Positions 9,371 through 18,925 of a stretch of DNA of 26,760 nt are shown here, piece by piece. This DNA is from Hofstenia miamia. Its lineage: Eukaryota > Xenacoelomorpha > Acoela > Hofsteniidae. The position numbers and the translations under genes were made by a program. The stretch is from positions 888,991-915,750 of the forward strand of contig CABFPE010000021.1 of the NCBI GenBank assembly GCA_900660155.1, given 5' to 3'. The notes beneath the pieces are model-generated. The model had not been told where the DNA came from. It ran no database searches and saw only the letters and a list, made by a program, of their open reading frames with translations. Within the stretch, counting starts at the first letter, position 1; each line of letters starts with the position of its first letter.

Positions 9371-9681
9371 GTTGAAGTTAAAAACTGAATGGTGTTTTTA
9401 CAAAATGTTGCTTAATTCTTGATTTCTTTGTCAGACAGATGCAGATGAATTTTGTTTATTATTGGAATATAGTTGGTGTCATCATCTGTTTCTATCATTT
9501 CAGGAGACAGTATTGGCTTTGGGTTTTGTCTGACAACATTAATGATTGGAGTTGCAAAAAATTTTTATATTTTCAGGTGTTGTTGTAATTAATATTACTT
9601 TCATTAAGGATATCTGTGGAGGCTGAATTGTTACAAACCTTTAAGTGTTGATGCCACTATGATGACTTTTTTAATATTTAT
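9371..9681 (-). pseudogene. Protease-RT linker region
   Basis: On the minus strand IPIINKIHLHLSDKEIKN can be read around 9410-9470, as expected for the poorly conserved linker between gypsy protease and RT. Several stops are present. Confidence 0.45.
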
Positions 9682-10165
9682 TCAGTGCAGATGGTTAATG
9701 ATGATGTCAGATGTAACTGGTTGTTTTGATGACAGAGTTCCAAAGCATGAGCTGAAGTGCTCTATTTTGATGGTTTCTATGGGATGTAGTGTGATTGTTT
9801 TATTGTTGACAGATTGCAAATATGTCATGATGTTTTTATTTTTTTGGATTGATGGAAATGTTTTGTCCATGAAGTTAATGATGCATTGGTATTTCTCTAG
9901 GAAATCTTTTCTGAGTATCAGCTCATATGGCAAAGTGTGATTTGTTGTATCAACAATTAGTGGTCATGGCTGAATTTGTTGTTGGAAATGATGAATTAAA
10001 GTTAGTTGATCAATGCCTTTATATCTAAGTAATTGCCAGATGGGTTAATTAGTCTATGGTTATGTGGTTGGATATGTGACTAGTTGATGCCAAGTTGGTT
10101 AGCACAGGTGTCAGCAATTATTGAGACTGAAGCTCTGGTAACTGCAGTTGCTTGTAACACAAACC
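9682..10165 (-). pseudogene. Ty3/gypsy aspartic protease (retropepsin) relic
   Basis: The C-terminal half is clear: LPYELILRKDFLEKYQCIIN corresponds to the family's Y-D-x-I-L-G-x-D-F-L-x-x-Y-x-x-x-I-D segment, with G changed to R. The active-site region lies upstream (about 10110-10150) as AVTRASVSII, where a working enzyme has D-T-G-A-S; the catalytic Asp is Val and the Gly is Arg. Two further stops separate the halves. The frame 9682-9933 is the longest open piece. The + strand frame at 9659-9940 is its shadow. It would have cut Gag-Pol precursors; it is dead here. Confidence 0.75.
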
Positions 10166-10227
10166 ATAGTTGTTACAAGAACCATTCCTGCATGGCTGAG
10201 AGTCAGTGCTCTTAGTAGTTTAACACT

Positions 10228-10440
10228 TCCTGAGATTCTGAGTTGGATTCATATATGTCCCTATCATCAATGTAGTAGCATTCTTCACTAGCTATAAGAT
10301 GTATTGTTTTTGTACAGTTTGGGCTACAGTGACTTTCTTTCCACATCTTTTGCAATATACCTTATTTAAATTGGTAGCTTTTGGTAATTTGTTGGAAGTG
10401 GACAGTTCCAATTTAAAATCTATTCTTCTATATCATCATT
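10228..10440 (-). pseudogene. Gag C-terminus with CCHC zinc knuckle
   Basis: The minus strand reads NKVYCKRCGKK, then after a one-base frameshift HCSPNCTKTIHLIASEE. Together these are the two halves of a C-x2-C-x4-H-x4-C zinc knuckle, the RNA-binding motif at the end of Gag. An acidic tail (YYIDDRD) follows. It lies just upstream of the protease, as in Ty3/gypsy elements. The same sequence recurs at 11143-11355 through the assembly overlap. Confidence 0.7.
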
Positions 10441-10659
10441 ACATTGGCAAGTTGTGTTTTTCAGCATAATTTTATATTGACTACATGCTGTGTGAGCATG
10501 GAAATAGTCATAAACATTTTGGATCAGTAAATTTAATCTGACTTAATTGATATATCTCGCATTAAATAGTAATTATATGGCTTGCTGGTTAAAAAGCAGG
10601 AGCATTGTGCAATTACATGTTCTTTTTCAGCTCAATAGACTGTGAGTTTTTGTTATTAA

Positions 10660-11141
10660 TGTGGTATTGGTATGAAATTAGCTAACTATTCTACTATTCT
10701 AGCTTATTGAGGGTTTTGAGTTGATGCCTGGATTTACTGATGCTACAAAATAATTAACTCCTCCTGCTGTTATACCCGATTCTAATCAAAGTTGAAAGTA
10801 AAACAGGAGTTTGTGTTGGGGAAGAGTGGCCACACTCAGCTGACCCAACACAAGAAAAATTTAAGAAGAGTCACATTAGACTAAAGCCCTAATTTATTAG
10901 GAATAAAGGTAAAAATCATAATGGGTTGAAGTAGTAAACCAAAGTGCTAAGTGAAAATAACCTACATTCAGTGCATTCCTCATCTTGTGCAATTTGGGTG
11001 AAAGCATTAATAACAAAGTAATGAAAGACAAGTGGTACAATAGCCCTAGTCTTATACCTAACCTAGATTAAAGGAGATTAAGCCAGTCAATTTATTGACT
11101 GTCTGGGTGCCCTTTAACTACTTGTATGGATTTAGAAACAC
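10660..11141 (-). mobile_element. LTR R2, partial copy ending at contig join
   Basis: It starts TGTGGTATTGGTATG and contains the GAAGAGTGGCCACACTCAGC box. It is cut off by the N at 11142. It is the same LTR as 11575-12383 seen on the preceding contig; I noted only three differences across the 914-base overlap. Confidence 0.8.
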
Positions 11142-11574
11142 NTCCTGAGATTCTGAGTTGGATTCATATATGTCCCTATCATCAATGTAGTAGCATTCTT
11201 CACTAGCTATAAGATGTATTGTTTTTGTACAGTTTGGGCTACAGTGACTTTCTTTCCACATCTTTTGCAATATACCTTATTTAAATTGGTAGCTTTTGGT
11301 AATTTGTTGGAAGTGGACAGTTCCAATTTAAAATCTATTCTTCTATATCATCATTACATTGGCAAGTTGTGTTTTTCAGCATAATTTTATATTGACTACA
11401 TGCTGTGTGAGCATGGAAATAGTCATAAACATTTTGGATCAGTAAATTTAATCTGACTTAATTGATATATCTCACATTAAATAGTAATTATACGGCTTGC
11501 TGGTTAAAAAGCAGGAGCATTGTGCAATTACATGTTCTTTTTCAGCTCAATAGACTGTGAGTTTTTGTTATTAA

Positions 11575-12383
11575 TGTGGTATTGGTATGAAATTAGCTAA
11601 CTATTCTACTATTCTAGCTTATTGAGGGTTTTGAGTTGATGCCTGGATTTACTGATGCTACAAAATAATTAACTCCTCCTGCTGTTATACCCGATTCTAA
11701 TCAAAGTTGAAAGTAAAACAGGAGTTTGTGTTGGGGAAGAGTGGCCACACTCAGCTGACCCAACACAAGAAAAATTTAAGAAGAGTCACATTAGACTAAA
11801 GCCCTAATTTATTAGGAATAAAGGTAAAAATCATAATGGGTTGAAGTAGTAAACCAAAGTGCTAAGTGAAAATAACCTACACTCAGTGCATTCCTCATCT
11901 TGTGCAATTTGGGTGAAAGCATTAATAACAAAGTAATGAAAGACAAGTGGTACAATAGCCCTAGTCTTATACCTAACCTAGATTAAAGGAGATTAAGCCA
12001 GTCAATTTATTGACTGTCTGGGTGCCCTTTAACTACTTGTATGGATTTAGAAACACATAATTTAAATAAACAATAAGTCAAGATAAAAAGTAAAACAAAT
12101 TTACAGAGAACAAATTGAAGATAATCTAAATGAAAAATTCACAGATATTTATACAAATGAAAAGTGGTAATTGTAAACAAATATGAATAAATATTTGACA
12201 GGTAGAAATTGATCGTCTGCTAGAGATTTACTGTGCTGTTAAATTAGCAGAAATACAGACCAAATTAAATAGCACCATTGTCACTTTGTCAAAATTACAA
12301 TTGAAATAAATTCAAAATAGTAATATTGAAATTGAAATAACTGAAAATAAAGACTGCAAAATAATAACAGTCTTTATGCCACA
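11575..12383 (-). mobile_element. LTR R2, full copy, 809 bp
   Basis: Ends are TGTGGTATTGG and TTTATGCCACA. On the minus strand a TATAAATA box lies at 12146-12153 and an AATAAA at 11808-11813, in the right order and spacing for U3-R-U5, which orients the LTR with the minus-strand pol genes. Flanks are TTAA (left) and ATAA (right), an imperfect 4-bp target duplication. Gag-like coding sequence lies on both sides, so it may be another solo LTR inserted into gag instead of the element's own LTR. Confidence 0.75.
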
Positions 12384-12399
12384 ATAAGAGAAAAACCAT

Positions 12400-12914
12400 T
12401 CTTCAAACATTGATGATATGCCATCAGCTTTGCCTGAAAAGTGGCATGGTGGCATGTGTATTTTTAGATTTTTGCCTGTTGCCACTGGTGGCAGGTTTGA
12501 TTGAAATGTTTTTTTTTCTGTATTTGAGGAATTTCAATGGCCTTTAAGCAGTTATTAATTATGTCTAGCTTATTGTTTAAATTGTTTAGTATAGAGTTAT
12601 TTGGTGATGGAGGGAATTGTGCATTGGTGGTGTTAGCTCAGAAATGGTGATCAGTGAAGTTTGTTGAAAATTGAGTGCCTAGGAACCATTTAGATTTTTC
12701 AATGTTGTGTGTTTTTCACTATTGGAGTGGTTTGATCTACAATTATCAGAGTTTGCAACATATGTAGGTTATATTCAATATTTTGTAGATTTTTAAGGTG
12801 CATTTATGTTTCAACCTGCTGTTGCAATAATTTATTTTAGTTTCCTGTGAAATTAGATGGCTTGTAATTTGGATGTTGTGTTTGTTGCAATCTTTCATTT
12901 GCTTTGGCAAGTTG
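12400..12914 (-). pseudogene. Gag-like coding relic, central part
   Basis: Minus-strand reading gives glutamine- and asparagine-rich pieces such as QLAKANERLQQTQHPNYKPS (about 12840-12905) and PPSPNNSILNNLNNKLDII (about 12560-12620), interrupted by stops. Composition and position between the coiled-coil segment and the zinc knuckle fit Gag. No conserved capsid motif is certain. LTR R3 and LTR R2 interrupt it on either side. Confidence 0.4.
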
Positions 12915-12918
12915 GTAT

Positions 12919-13707
12919 TGTGGATCAGTGAGAAATCAGCATGTGTTCCTACTAATCTATCTTATTGAGGGTTTTGAGTTGATGAGTTGATTGACAAATG
13001 TACAAAACTAACTAACTCCTCTTGCCAATATACCCTATCCTAAAAAAAGTCAAAAGTAAACAGGAGATCATGTTAGGGAAGAGTGGCCACACTTGGCTTG
13101 CCTGATACATATAACCTTTTAGAAGAGTTGTATAACACTTGAGCCCTACCTAGCTTAAAAAATAATATGCCCTAACTCTTAGGTGCAAGTGGTGAACCTA
13201 AGTGCTAAGTAAAATAACCTAAGCTCAGTGCATTTCTCATCTTTTGCAATTTAGGTGAAAGCAATAATAATAAATTTCATTGTGGATGAATAGCAGTACA
13301 AGTGCTCTAACCATATGCCTAACCTAGTTAAAGGATAGCCATTAACCAGCTTGTCCACCAAATAGGTGTCCCTTAACACCACAGTTAAAAATTTATAAGC
13401 ACATATTTTAATAAAAGATAGTCAAGATAATAAAGTAGCAAAGAATTTACTGAGAATAACTATGCTGATCCCAAAATGAATAAGTCAAACATATTTATAC
13501 AAATGAAACTGGTGAAGGAATCAAGCAATAGTACACTGTTGCTAACATGAGTAAATAGAACAGGTTCTGTACAATAACCTTTTAAGCTAACAAAAATATT
13601 TTGTAATAATATAAAAGAAATGTTTAAGCTAAAATTGTACAATTTACAAAAGAATAAAATTCATCAATGTTGAAATTAAAATTGATAATTGATGCAGTTA
13701 TGCTACA
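12919..13707 (-). mobile_element. Ty3/gypsy solo LTR R3, 789 bp, TSD GTAT
   Basis: It begins TGTGGATCAGTGAG and ends GTTATGCTACA, and is flanked by GTAT on both sides (12915-12918 and 13708-13711). It contains the family box GAAGAGTGGCCACACTTGGC and a minus-strand TATAAATA (13492-13499) at the same place as R2. Gag-like coding sequence on both sides shows that it jumped into an older element. The part from 13540 is repeated at 15019-15186 through a contig overlap. Confidence 0.85.
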
Positions 13708-13711
13708 GTAT

Positions 13712-14057
13712 TATGTTTGATGACTTTGTAATGTTCATCATGTGTAGCTTTGATTTCATCCTGTAAGTATTTATTCTGGTTTTTGCTAGCTTCAATTTTT
13801 TAAAGAGGAATTGGTTCTCCTTTTCTACAGCATCATATTCTTGTAGAATTTTTTGTTTATCTTCTTTCAAATTGGAGATTTCATTTAGGAGGTCTTAATT
13901 TTCTTGGTGTATTACATTGAAATATTTTCAGCTTGAATGATTTTGATTTTTTCTTTTATTTTTCTTAATTTGATTTCAAAGGAGAGAATTTTTTCAACAA
14001 GTTATTAATTTGTGATGGAGTTGTATTGCAACTGAGGGGTTGGATTAGCTTGTTGAG
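13712..14057 (-). pseudogene. Gag-like coiled-coil relic (first contig copy)
   Basis: The minus strand reads DEIKATHDEHYKVIKHNT next to LTR R3 and, further upstream, charged lysine/glutamate-rich sequence with stops. It is identical to 15191-15536 on the following contig. See the entry at 15187-15704 for the fuller version. Confidence 0.45.
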
Positions 14058-14058
14058 N

Positions 14059-15017
14059 ATGCAAAATTGAACAAACATTTTTTGGGGTTTTAATGGTTAA
14101 CAATGAAACTAAATTATAGCAATATCTTAAATAGTATTCAAGAACTAGAGGCAGTTCATGAGCTTCTAATTTTCGTGAAGCTAATGGCTAATATTTTTAC
14201 ATATAAATCCATTCACATTGTCACAGTTCAAAATACCTGAAACTGACGCCAATTTTTCAAAAATTACGTTCAAGTGATTTTCCTTTTCGCACACCAGTAC
14301 TACAAACTTAATACATATTCCATATTATTTAATTGATGACGAATTTCCAATCCAATTGATAAGCCCTTAGCAAACAATATTGCAATAGAACTAAGAAATA
14401 TAATTTACAAGCTCCCATTTCATATGGAGAATTAATTTCACTGCAGTAATATTTTTTGCGCAAATATCCTAGTATAAGCAACATTCTAGTTGTTATTAAT
14501 TTCCAAAAATAAAGTGTGCACTGCTGAAATACGAATTTATATTATTTTTAAGTGAATGTTTTACACTGTGTTTTTGAGTACTCGGAATTTTAAAAACTCG
14601 AACTCGAACGAATAAGCTACCAAACTCGATCAGGAATAGAATTGATTTGAAATTCCATTTGAAAATATTTTAAGTAATATATTTTATGCCTATTAAAAAA
14701 TGTGTTTTATCTTGTCTTGTACTTTTCTTTTTATATATATTTTAAGTGTTTTTGTCATTGTTAACTTTATTATATAAAAATATATTAATTGCAATTTCTT
14801 GGTCAACTGACATTTGTTTCTCTGAAATACAATTAATTACCATGGGTTTTAAGTAATTGACAAATGATGTACCAATTGACTTTTCCCAACCACTAATACG
14901 TGGTAATGTAGTAAATCTCACAGCTAATCAAGTTTTGATTTCATTACAAACTATATGTTCTTTTCTTTAATATAAATGAGCTATATACAAGATATAGTTT
15001 TGAAGAAGTGAAAAAAA
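14059..15017. other. Inserted contig, no genes seen, CpG-normal
   Basis: This 959-base contig lies between two Ns. It has no coding-like frame or known repeat. It carries many CG dinucleotides (for example near 14175, 14247, 14580-14620), whereas both neighbours have none. With the overlap of its flanking contigs, this indicates it belongs elsewhere or on another haplotype. Confidence 0.6.
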
Positions 15018-15018
15018 N

Positions 15019-15186
15019 TGCTAACATGAGTAAATAGAACAGGTTCTGTACAATAACCTTTTAAGCTAACAAAAATATTTTGTAATAATATAAAAGAAAT
15101 GTTTAAGCTAAAATTGTACAATTTACAAAAGAATAAAATTCATCAATGTTGAAATTAAAATTGATAATTGATGCAGTTATGCTACA
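15019..15186 (-). mobile_element. LTR R3, end portion on second contig
   Basis: Identical to 13540-13707; it ends TATGCTACA followed by GTAT. Same LTR as R3. Confidence 0.8.
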
Positions 15187-15704
15187 GTATTATGTTTGAT
15201 GACTTTGTAATGTTCATCATGTGTAGCTTTGATTTCATCCTGTAAGTATTTATTCTGGTTTTTGCTAGCTTCAATTTTTTAAAGAGGAATTGGTTCTCCT
15301 TTTCTACAGCATCATATTCTTGTAGAATTTTTTGTTTATCTTCTTTCAAATTGGAGATTTCATTTAGGAGGTCTTAATTTTCTTGGTGTATTACATTGAA
15401 ATATTTTCAGCTTGAATGATTTTGATTTTTTCTTTTATTTTTCTTAATTTGATTTCAAAGGAGAGAATTTTTTCAACAAGTTATTAATTTGTGATGGAGT
15501 TGTATTGCAACTGAGGGGTTGGATTAGCTTGTTGAGGGCTAGTAGTTTGCTTTTGTTGAGTGTTTCCATTGATTTATTCTTCTGTTGTTGAAAAGGCTTT
15601 AATAGCCCAACTTGACTAGTAACAAGCAAATGTGTATGGTTGGTGTAGAGATTCATTAGAAAATTTTTCTGTTCAATGATGGCACCAAATTGGTAGTAAC
15701 TCAT
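15187..15704 (-). pseudogene. Gag-like N-terminal relic
   Basis: An ATG at 15704 opens an 86-codon minus-strand frame (MSYYQFGAIIEQKNFLMN at the start; LLKPFQQQKNKSMETLNKSK inside). Stops then interrupt a lysine/glutamate/asparagine-rich coiled-coil-like stretch down to LTR R3. It starts 115 bases below LTR R4, the expected place for gag in a minus-strand element. No defined Gag domain was recognised, so the call rests on position and composition. Confidence 0.45.
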
Positions 15705-15818
15705 TTATTAGCCTTCAATATCAATTCTGACAACCAGCCTTCTGTAAATGAATCCCATTACAACAGTAAAGTTAATTATAAATGTTACTTGTTCAATGTG
15801 TCCTGAGTTGGTTTGCAA

Positions 15819-16190
15819 TGTGGCATCAGCATGAAATCAGTTGAAGTCCTAATTCCCATTCAAGTGAGGGATTTGAGTTGAGTATAGATTTGTCAATGCT
15901 GCAGTTGATAATTAAATTCTTGTTACTGTAGTAACCATTCCTAATGAAAATGAGAGTAATCAGATCAAGAGGGGAAGAGTGGCCACACTTGGCTGACCTG
16001 AAACAGAGAACCTATTTAGGAAAGGTCATATAAGACTAGAGCCCTAATTAAGAGAGAGAAGCCCTAAATACTCTTGGGTGCAGAGTTTCAAACTTAATTG
16101 CAAAGTGCATTCCTTAACTCTTGCAATTTAGGTGGCAGCAATAATCCAAATGTAGTAAACTATAACATTGTTGAGCAGTCATTTAAGGCA
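15819..16190 (-). mobile_element. LTR R4, truncated
   Basis: It starts TGTGGCATCAGCATG like the other copies and contains GAAGAGTGGCCACACTTGGC, GAGCCCTAATTAAGA and CTTGCAATTTAGGTGGCAGC. Similarity fades after about 16150-16190, so its U3 part is lost or too diverged. It may be the original 5' LTR of the gag-pol relic below it. Confidence 0.65.
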
Positions 16191-16800
16191 TTGAGTTTAA
16201 TAAAGACTTGGCTGTTTGTCATAATTATGTATTCTCAGAGTGCATTGAAACAATATGATGAATAATAGACTTAGTGACACTATTGTATCAAACTTGGTGC
16301 CAATCCTAGAATACTTAATTTTTATTTTCTATAATGTTTAATTAGTTGCTTTAGATTTCATTACTATTAATTGCTAAATTAAATAATTTCTTATTATTTT
16401 TACACCAATTTAATTAGCACTGTATTATTCTTATGATTTGTTTCTTTTCATCAAATAGAACTTTTCAATTAATCATTAAGCATTTCTTGTGCTCCATTTT
16501 TGAAAACTTTCTTTGATTGCAAGTGAGGACATGTTAGCAAAGTCACCTTCAGGGCACTTATATACTTAGAACTTTAAAATCAAACTTGAATGAAATATCA
16601 AAATTTCATTAATAAATACTCAGAAGAACAATACTCAATACCTATGTTCAAGCCCAATTTAATACATTGAAAGTAATCAATTATATTTTCTTTCTTTATC
16701 AGTTTGAAGTTATTTAAAATCTCCATCTGACCAGATATCATTTAAGGATCTCATATTGACTTGAGATCTTCCTTCCAGTGGGTATAATTCTTACAAACTC
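16191..16800. other. CpG-free AT-rich sequence, nothing recognised
   Basis: No gene or repeat was seen. The absence of CG continues from 15019 to 17294, which suggests more old transposon sequence. Confidence 0.35.
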
Positions 16801-16854
16801 AAAGTTTTGAGCTGCCTAGCACTTTTATACCAAATTAGCTGCAGTTGTATTATT

Positions 16855-17097
16855 GGTAAATATGTTTTTAAGCTTCTTAGATGGACTTCAACAGATGCAA
16901 AAGGCTGGGGCCTGATGGTGAGCCATTGCAGATTAGGAGGTACAAGTAAAGGCAGCAAATTGCTGATTGGAGCTGGATCAGTTTGTTGTAATCCTAATTC
17001 AATTAATTGTAGGGTGTTCACTAATGGTCTTTACTTGTTAATGTTTTTTCTTAATCAGTTTTTCTCATTGATAATCTTTTTTTGTAAAGTAAGTTAA
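16855..17097 (+). pseudogene. Possible DIRS/Ngaro-type RNase H fragment
   Basis: A 96-codon + strand frame (16807-17097) contains LRWTSTDAKGWGLMVSHCRL followed by GG. It resembles the T-D-A-S-x-x-G-W-G...G-G start of RNase H in tyrosine-recombinase retrotransposons. The expected downstream WS...E...HIN.LE motif is not readable. It lies in a CpG-free block, so transposon origin is likely. The opposite frame at 16791-17021 is taken as its shadow. Confidence 0.25.
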
Positions 17098-17294
17098 TGG
17101 AAGTTCATAAGCTGACCCTATACATAGTTCAGAGTACAGAATTACAGATTCTAATCTTTCCTGCTAACACTGATATTAATAATTAATTGTGTGGTCATTG
17201 CCACCCCATGTGTATAATAAGAATTACTCCCTACAAATTTTGATCTAAATATAAAAAATTAGTTAGCCTAAGATTAGCTCTCCAGCTATTTAGA

Positions 17295-17557
17295 CGCATT
17301 GACTTAATATTATTTCAAATTACAACTTGGTCGAAAAGATTTTAGCAAATGAGGAATGACGCAAAATTAGAAACAGTGTATAAGGACACTCTATTGAATG
17401 CTACGTGTTAGTTTAATTATAATTTATTCGTGCTTTAAATTTATGATTTTGAGCATTGATACGATTTCATGAAAATTTTGATAGGGTCTAATAAACGTAA
17501 TATGTTTTATTATTGCTGCATTCTCAAATTTTGAATTTATTTTAGTACTATTTCCTA
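17295..17557 (+). promoter_or_regulatory. Cyclophilin upstream region with splice acceptor
   Basis: CG dinucleotides return at 17295. Just before the start codon the sequence TTTGAATTTATTTTAG (AG at 17544-17545) is a good 3' splice site, leaving only 12 bases before the ATG. It would serve either a 5'-UTR intron or a trans-spliced leader. A consensus donor (AAAGTAAGT) exists near 17086, but no exon evidence supports it. No clear TATA box was identified. Confidence 0.45.
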
Positions 17558-18052
17558 ATGCCAAATTCTAGAGTCTATTTCGACGTTGCTGCCGGCGGAT
17601 CCAAGCTAGGAAGAATAATAATGGAGTTACGTAATGATGTGGTTCCTAAAACTGCTGAAAATTTTAGAGCACTTTGTACCGGTGAAAAAGGTTTTGGCTA
17701 TAAAAATAGTACATTTCATCGTGTGATTCCAAATTTTATGTGCCAGGGTGGTGATTTCACCAGAGGTGATGGTACTGGAGGAAAGAGCATATATGGCGAG
17801 AAATTCGCTGATGAGAATTTCAAGCTTCAGCATACCGGTCCAGGTATTCTGTCAATGGCTAATGCCGGCCCAAATACCAATGGTTCGCAGTTTTTCCTTT
17901 GCACAGTCAAGACTGAATGGTTGGATGGAAAGCATGTTGTCTTTGGTTGTGTTAAGGAGGGAATGGATATAGTGAAGAAAATTGAAAGCTTTGGTAGTGC
18001 TAATGGAAATACAAAAACAAAAATTATTATAGAAGGTTGTGGCGAGCTTTAA
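17558..18052 (+). CDS. Cyclophilin A (peptidyl-prolyl cis-trans isomerase)
   Basis: A complete 164-residue cytosolic cyclophilin, one residue shorter than human CypA and collinear with it without gaps. It catalyses cis-trans isomerisation of X-Pro bonds during protein folding and is the target of cyclosporin in this family. All active-site positions, in human numbering, are present: Arg55, Phe60, Met61, Gln63, Ala101, Phe113, Trp121, Leu122, His126 (motifs [28 protein letters not shown] and [10 protein letters not shown]). It has no signal peptide and no C-terminal extension, so it is the plain cytosolic form, closer to animal than fungal proteins at the C-terminus. The start is the first ATG, matching the family's N-terminus. 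The coding region has no intron, so a functional retrocopy is possible. A 3' splice site ends 12 bases upstream and AATAAA lies about 200 bases downstream. Confidence 0.97.
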   Translation: MPNSRVYFDVAAGGSKLGRIIMELRNDVVPKTAENFRALCTGEKGFGYKNSTFHRVIPNFMCQGGDFTRGDGTGGKSIYGEKFADENFKLQHTGPGILSMANAGPNTNGSQFFLCTVKTEWLDGKHVVFGCVKEGMDIVKKIESFGSANGNTKTKIIIEGCGEL

Positions 18053-18253
18053 TTTGTTCTTGATCAAGCTTTATGTATTGTCTTGCTGCCATTAAATTTT
18101 TTTCTATAAGCGTGTTGATTAATTTTTTTATATAATATTTCAGCCATAAATAGCGCGTATTCATTACACTGATATTTTCGCATATTAAAATTATTTTCAG
18201 GCGAAAATACACTAAAGGTAGGTAATATTGGGTGATATAATTACGATGTGGTC

Positions 18254-18259
18254 AATAAA
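18254..18259 (+). terminator. Poly(A) signal for cyclophilin
   Basis: AATAAA followed by a T-rich stretch (CTTTTATTTTTG), about 200 bases after the stop codon. It gives a 3' UTR of roughly 220 bases. Confidence 0.6.
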
Positions 18260-18578
18260 CTTTTATTTTTGAATTACTTTTGCAATATCTTAGAGAGCTA
18301 CTTTTAAGTTTTGTACATGATAACTTGCAGCTTTAGGTAGAACTTCGTGGATGACACTATAATTTGAATTACTTTCATAAATTGCTCTTTAGGCTTATTT
18401 ATTAATTAAATTCTCTATTTTGATATATTTTCATGTTAATGTAAAAGAACATCGAGAAGGAAATATGATGAATCCTTCCATACACTAATTCTATGATATT
18501 TTAAAATGTTTCAAAATGTACTACTTTAATTAACAATACATAACATTGAAATAAATATTAAGTTTACAATTCACAAAA
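18260..18578. other. Intergenic, nothing recognised
   Basis: AT-rich sequence with no coding-like frame or repeat. Confidence 0.4.
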
Positions 18579-18772
18579 CTATCCATTATGTAAAATGCGT
18601 TTTAAACTATGGCAATGAGCCAATATTCGTAGTAGCATGGTTATATCATCTAAAGAGTTCACGAATGTCACTTTAAGATTTTCACTACTTTTTGTTCTGA
18701 GACAAACATGCAGTGTAATCAAGAAAACTGTTGAAATGTTTTGGATTGTTGAAAATGCCATCAATCCTAAAA
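18579..18772 (-). CDS. Possible terminal exon of an unknown convergent gene
   Basis: On the minus strand an acceptor-like CAATTTTTAG ends just above 18772, and the following sequence is open in a 61-codon frame (contains NSLDDITMLLRILAHCHSLK) to a stop at 18579. An overlapping frame is also open for its first ~25 codons (FNNPKHFNSFLDYTACL), so a frameshifted relic is possible. No family is recognised and there is no minus-strand AATAAA directly after it. Weak. Confidence 0.2.
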
Positions 18773-18925
18773 ATTGTACCGGATAAAAATTTCGAACTTT
18801 TTACTTATATCATTGAATAATTCTAGACGTACACCAATTTATTAAAATCAATCATTTGGTATTCATGATATTCTAGGGTAGGGCACGAACAAAGTTGTGC
18901 GTTCATGGACAGGCCATACGGGCCN

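Larger units (their letters stand above)
10228..12056. repeat. Apparent 914-bp tandem duplication = contig overlap
   Basis: 10228-11141 and 11143-12056 align without gaps, separated by a single N. Differences seen are CTCGC/CTCAC, TATATGG/TATACGG and CTACATTC/CTACACTC. The first copy ends and the second begins exactly at the N, so this is most likely an unmerged overlap of two contigs or haplotypes. The true locus then holds one copy. Confidence 0.85.
13540..15536. repeat. 518-bp duplication = contig overlap
   Basis: 13540-14057 and 15019-15536 appear identical. The first ends at N 14058 and the second starts at N 15018. This is best explained as the overlapping ends of two contigs that should be merged, with 14059-15017 wrongly placed between them. 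Confidence 0.85.

Noticed and set aside
9659..9940. 93-codon + strand open frame
   Set aside because: Antisense shadow of the protease relic, whose minus-strand frame shows the family motif.
10228..12056. A genuine 914-bp tandem duplication
   Set aside because: Both copies end exactly at the N of 11142, as expected for overlapping contig ends.
17558..18052. Cyclophilin as a dead processed retrocopy
   Set aside because: The frame and all catalytic residues are intact, there is an upstream splice acceptor and a downstream poly(A) signal, and no A-tail or target duplication is visible. A functional retrogene cannot be excluded.
17627..18212. Open frames at 17627-17833, 17748-17972, 17852-18067 and 18027-18212
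   Set aside because: All overlap the cyclophilin coding region or its 3' UTR in other frames and have no independent support.
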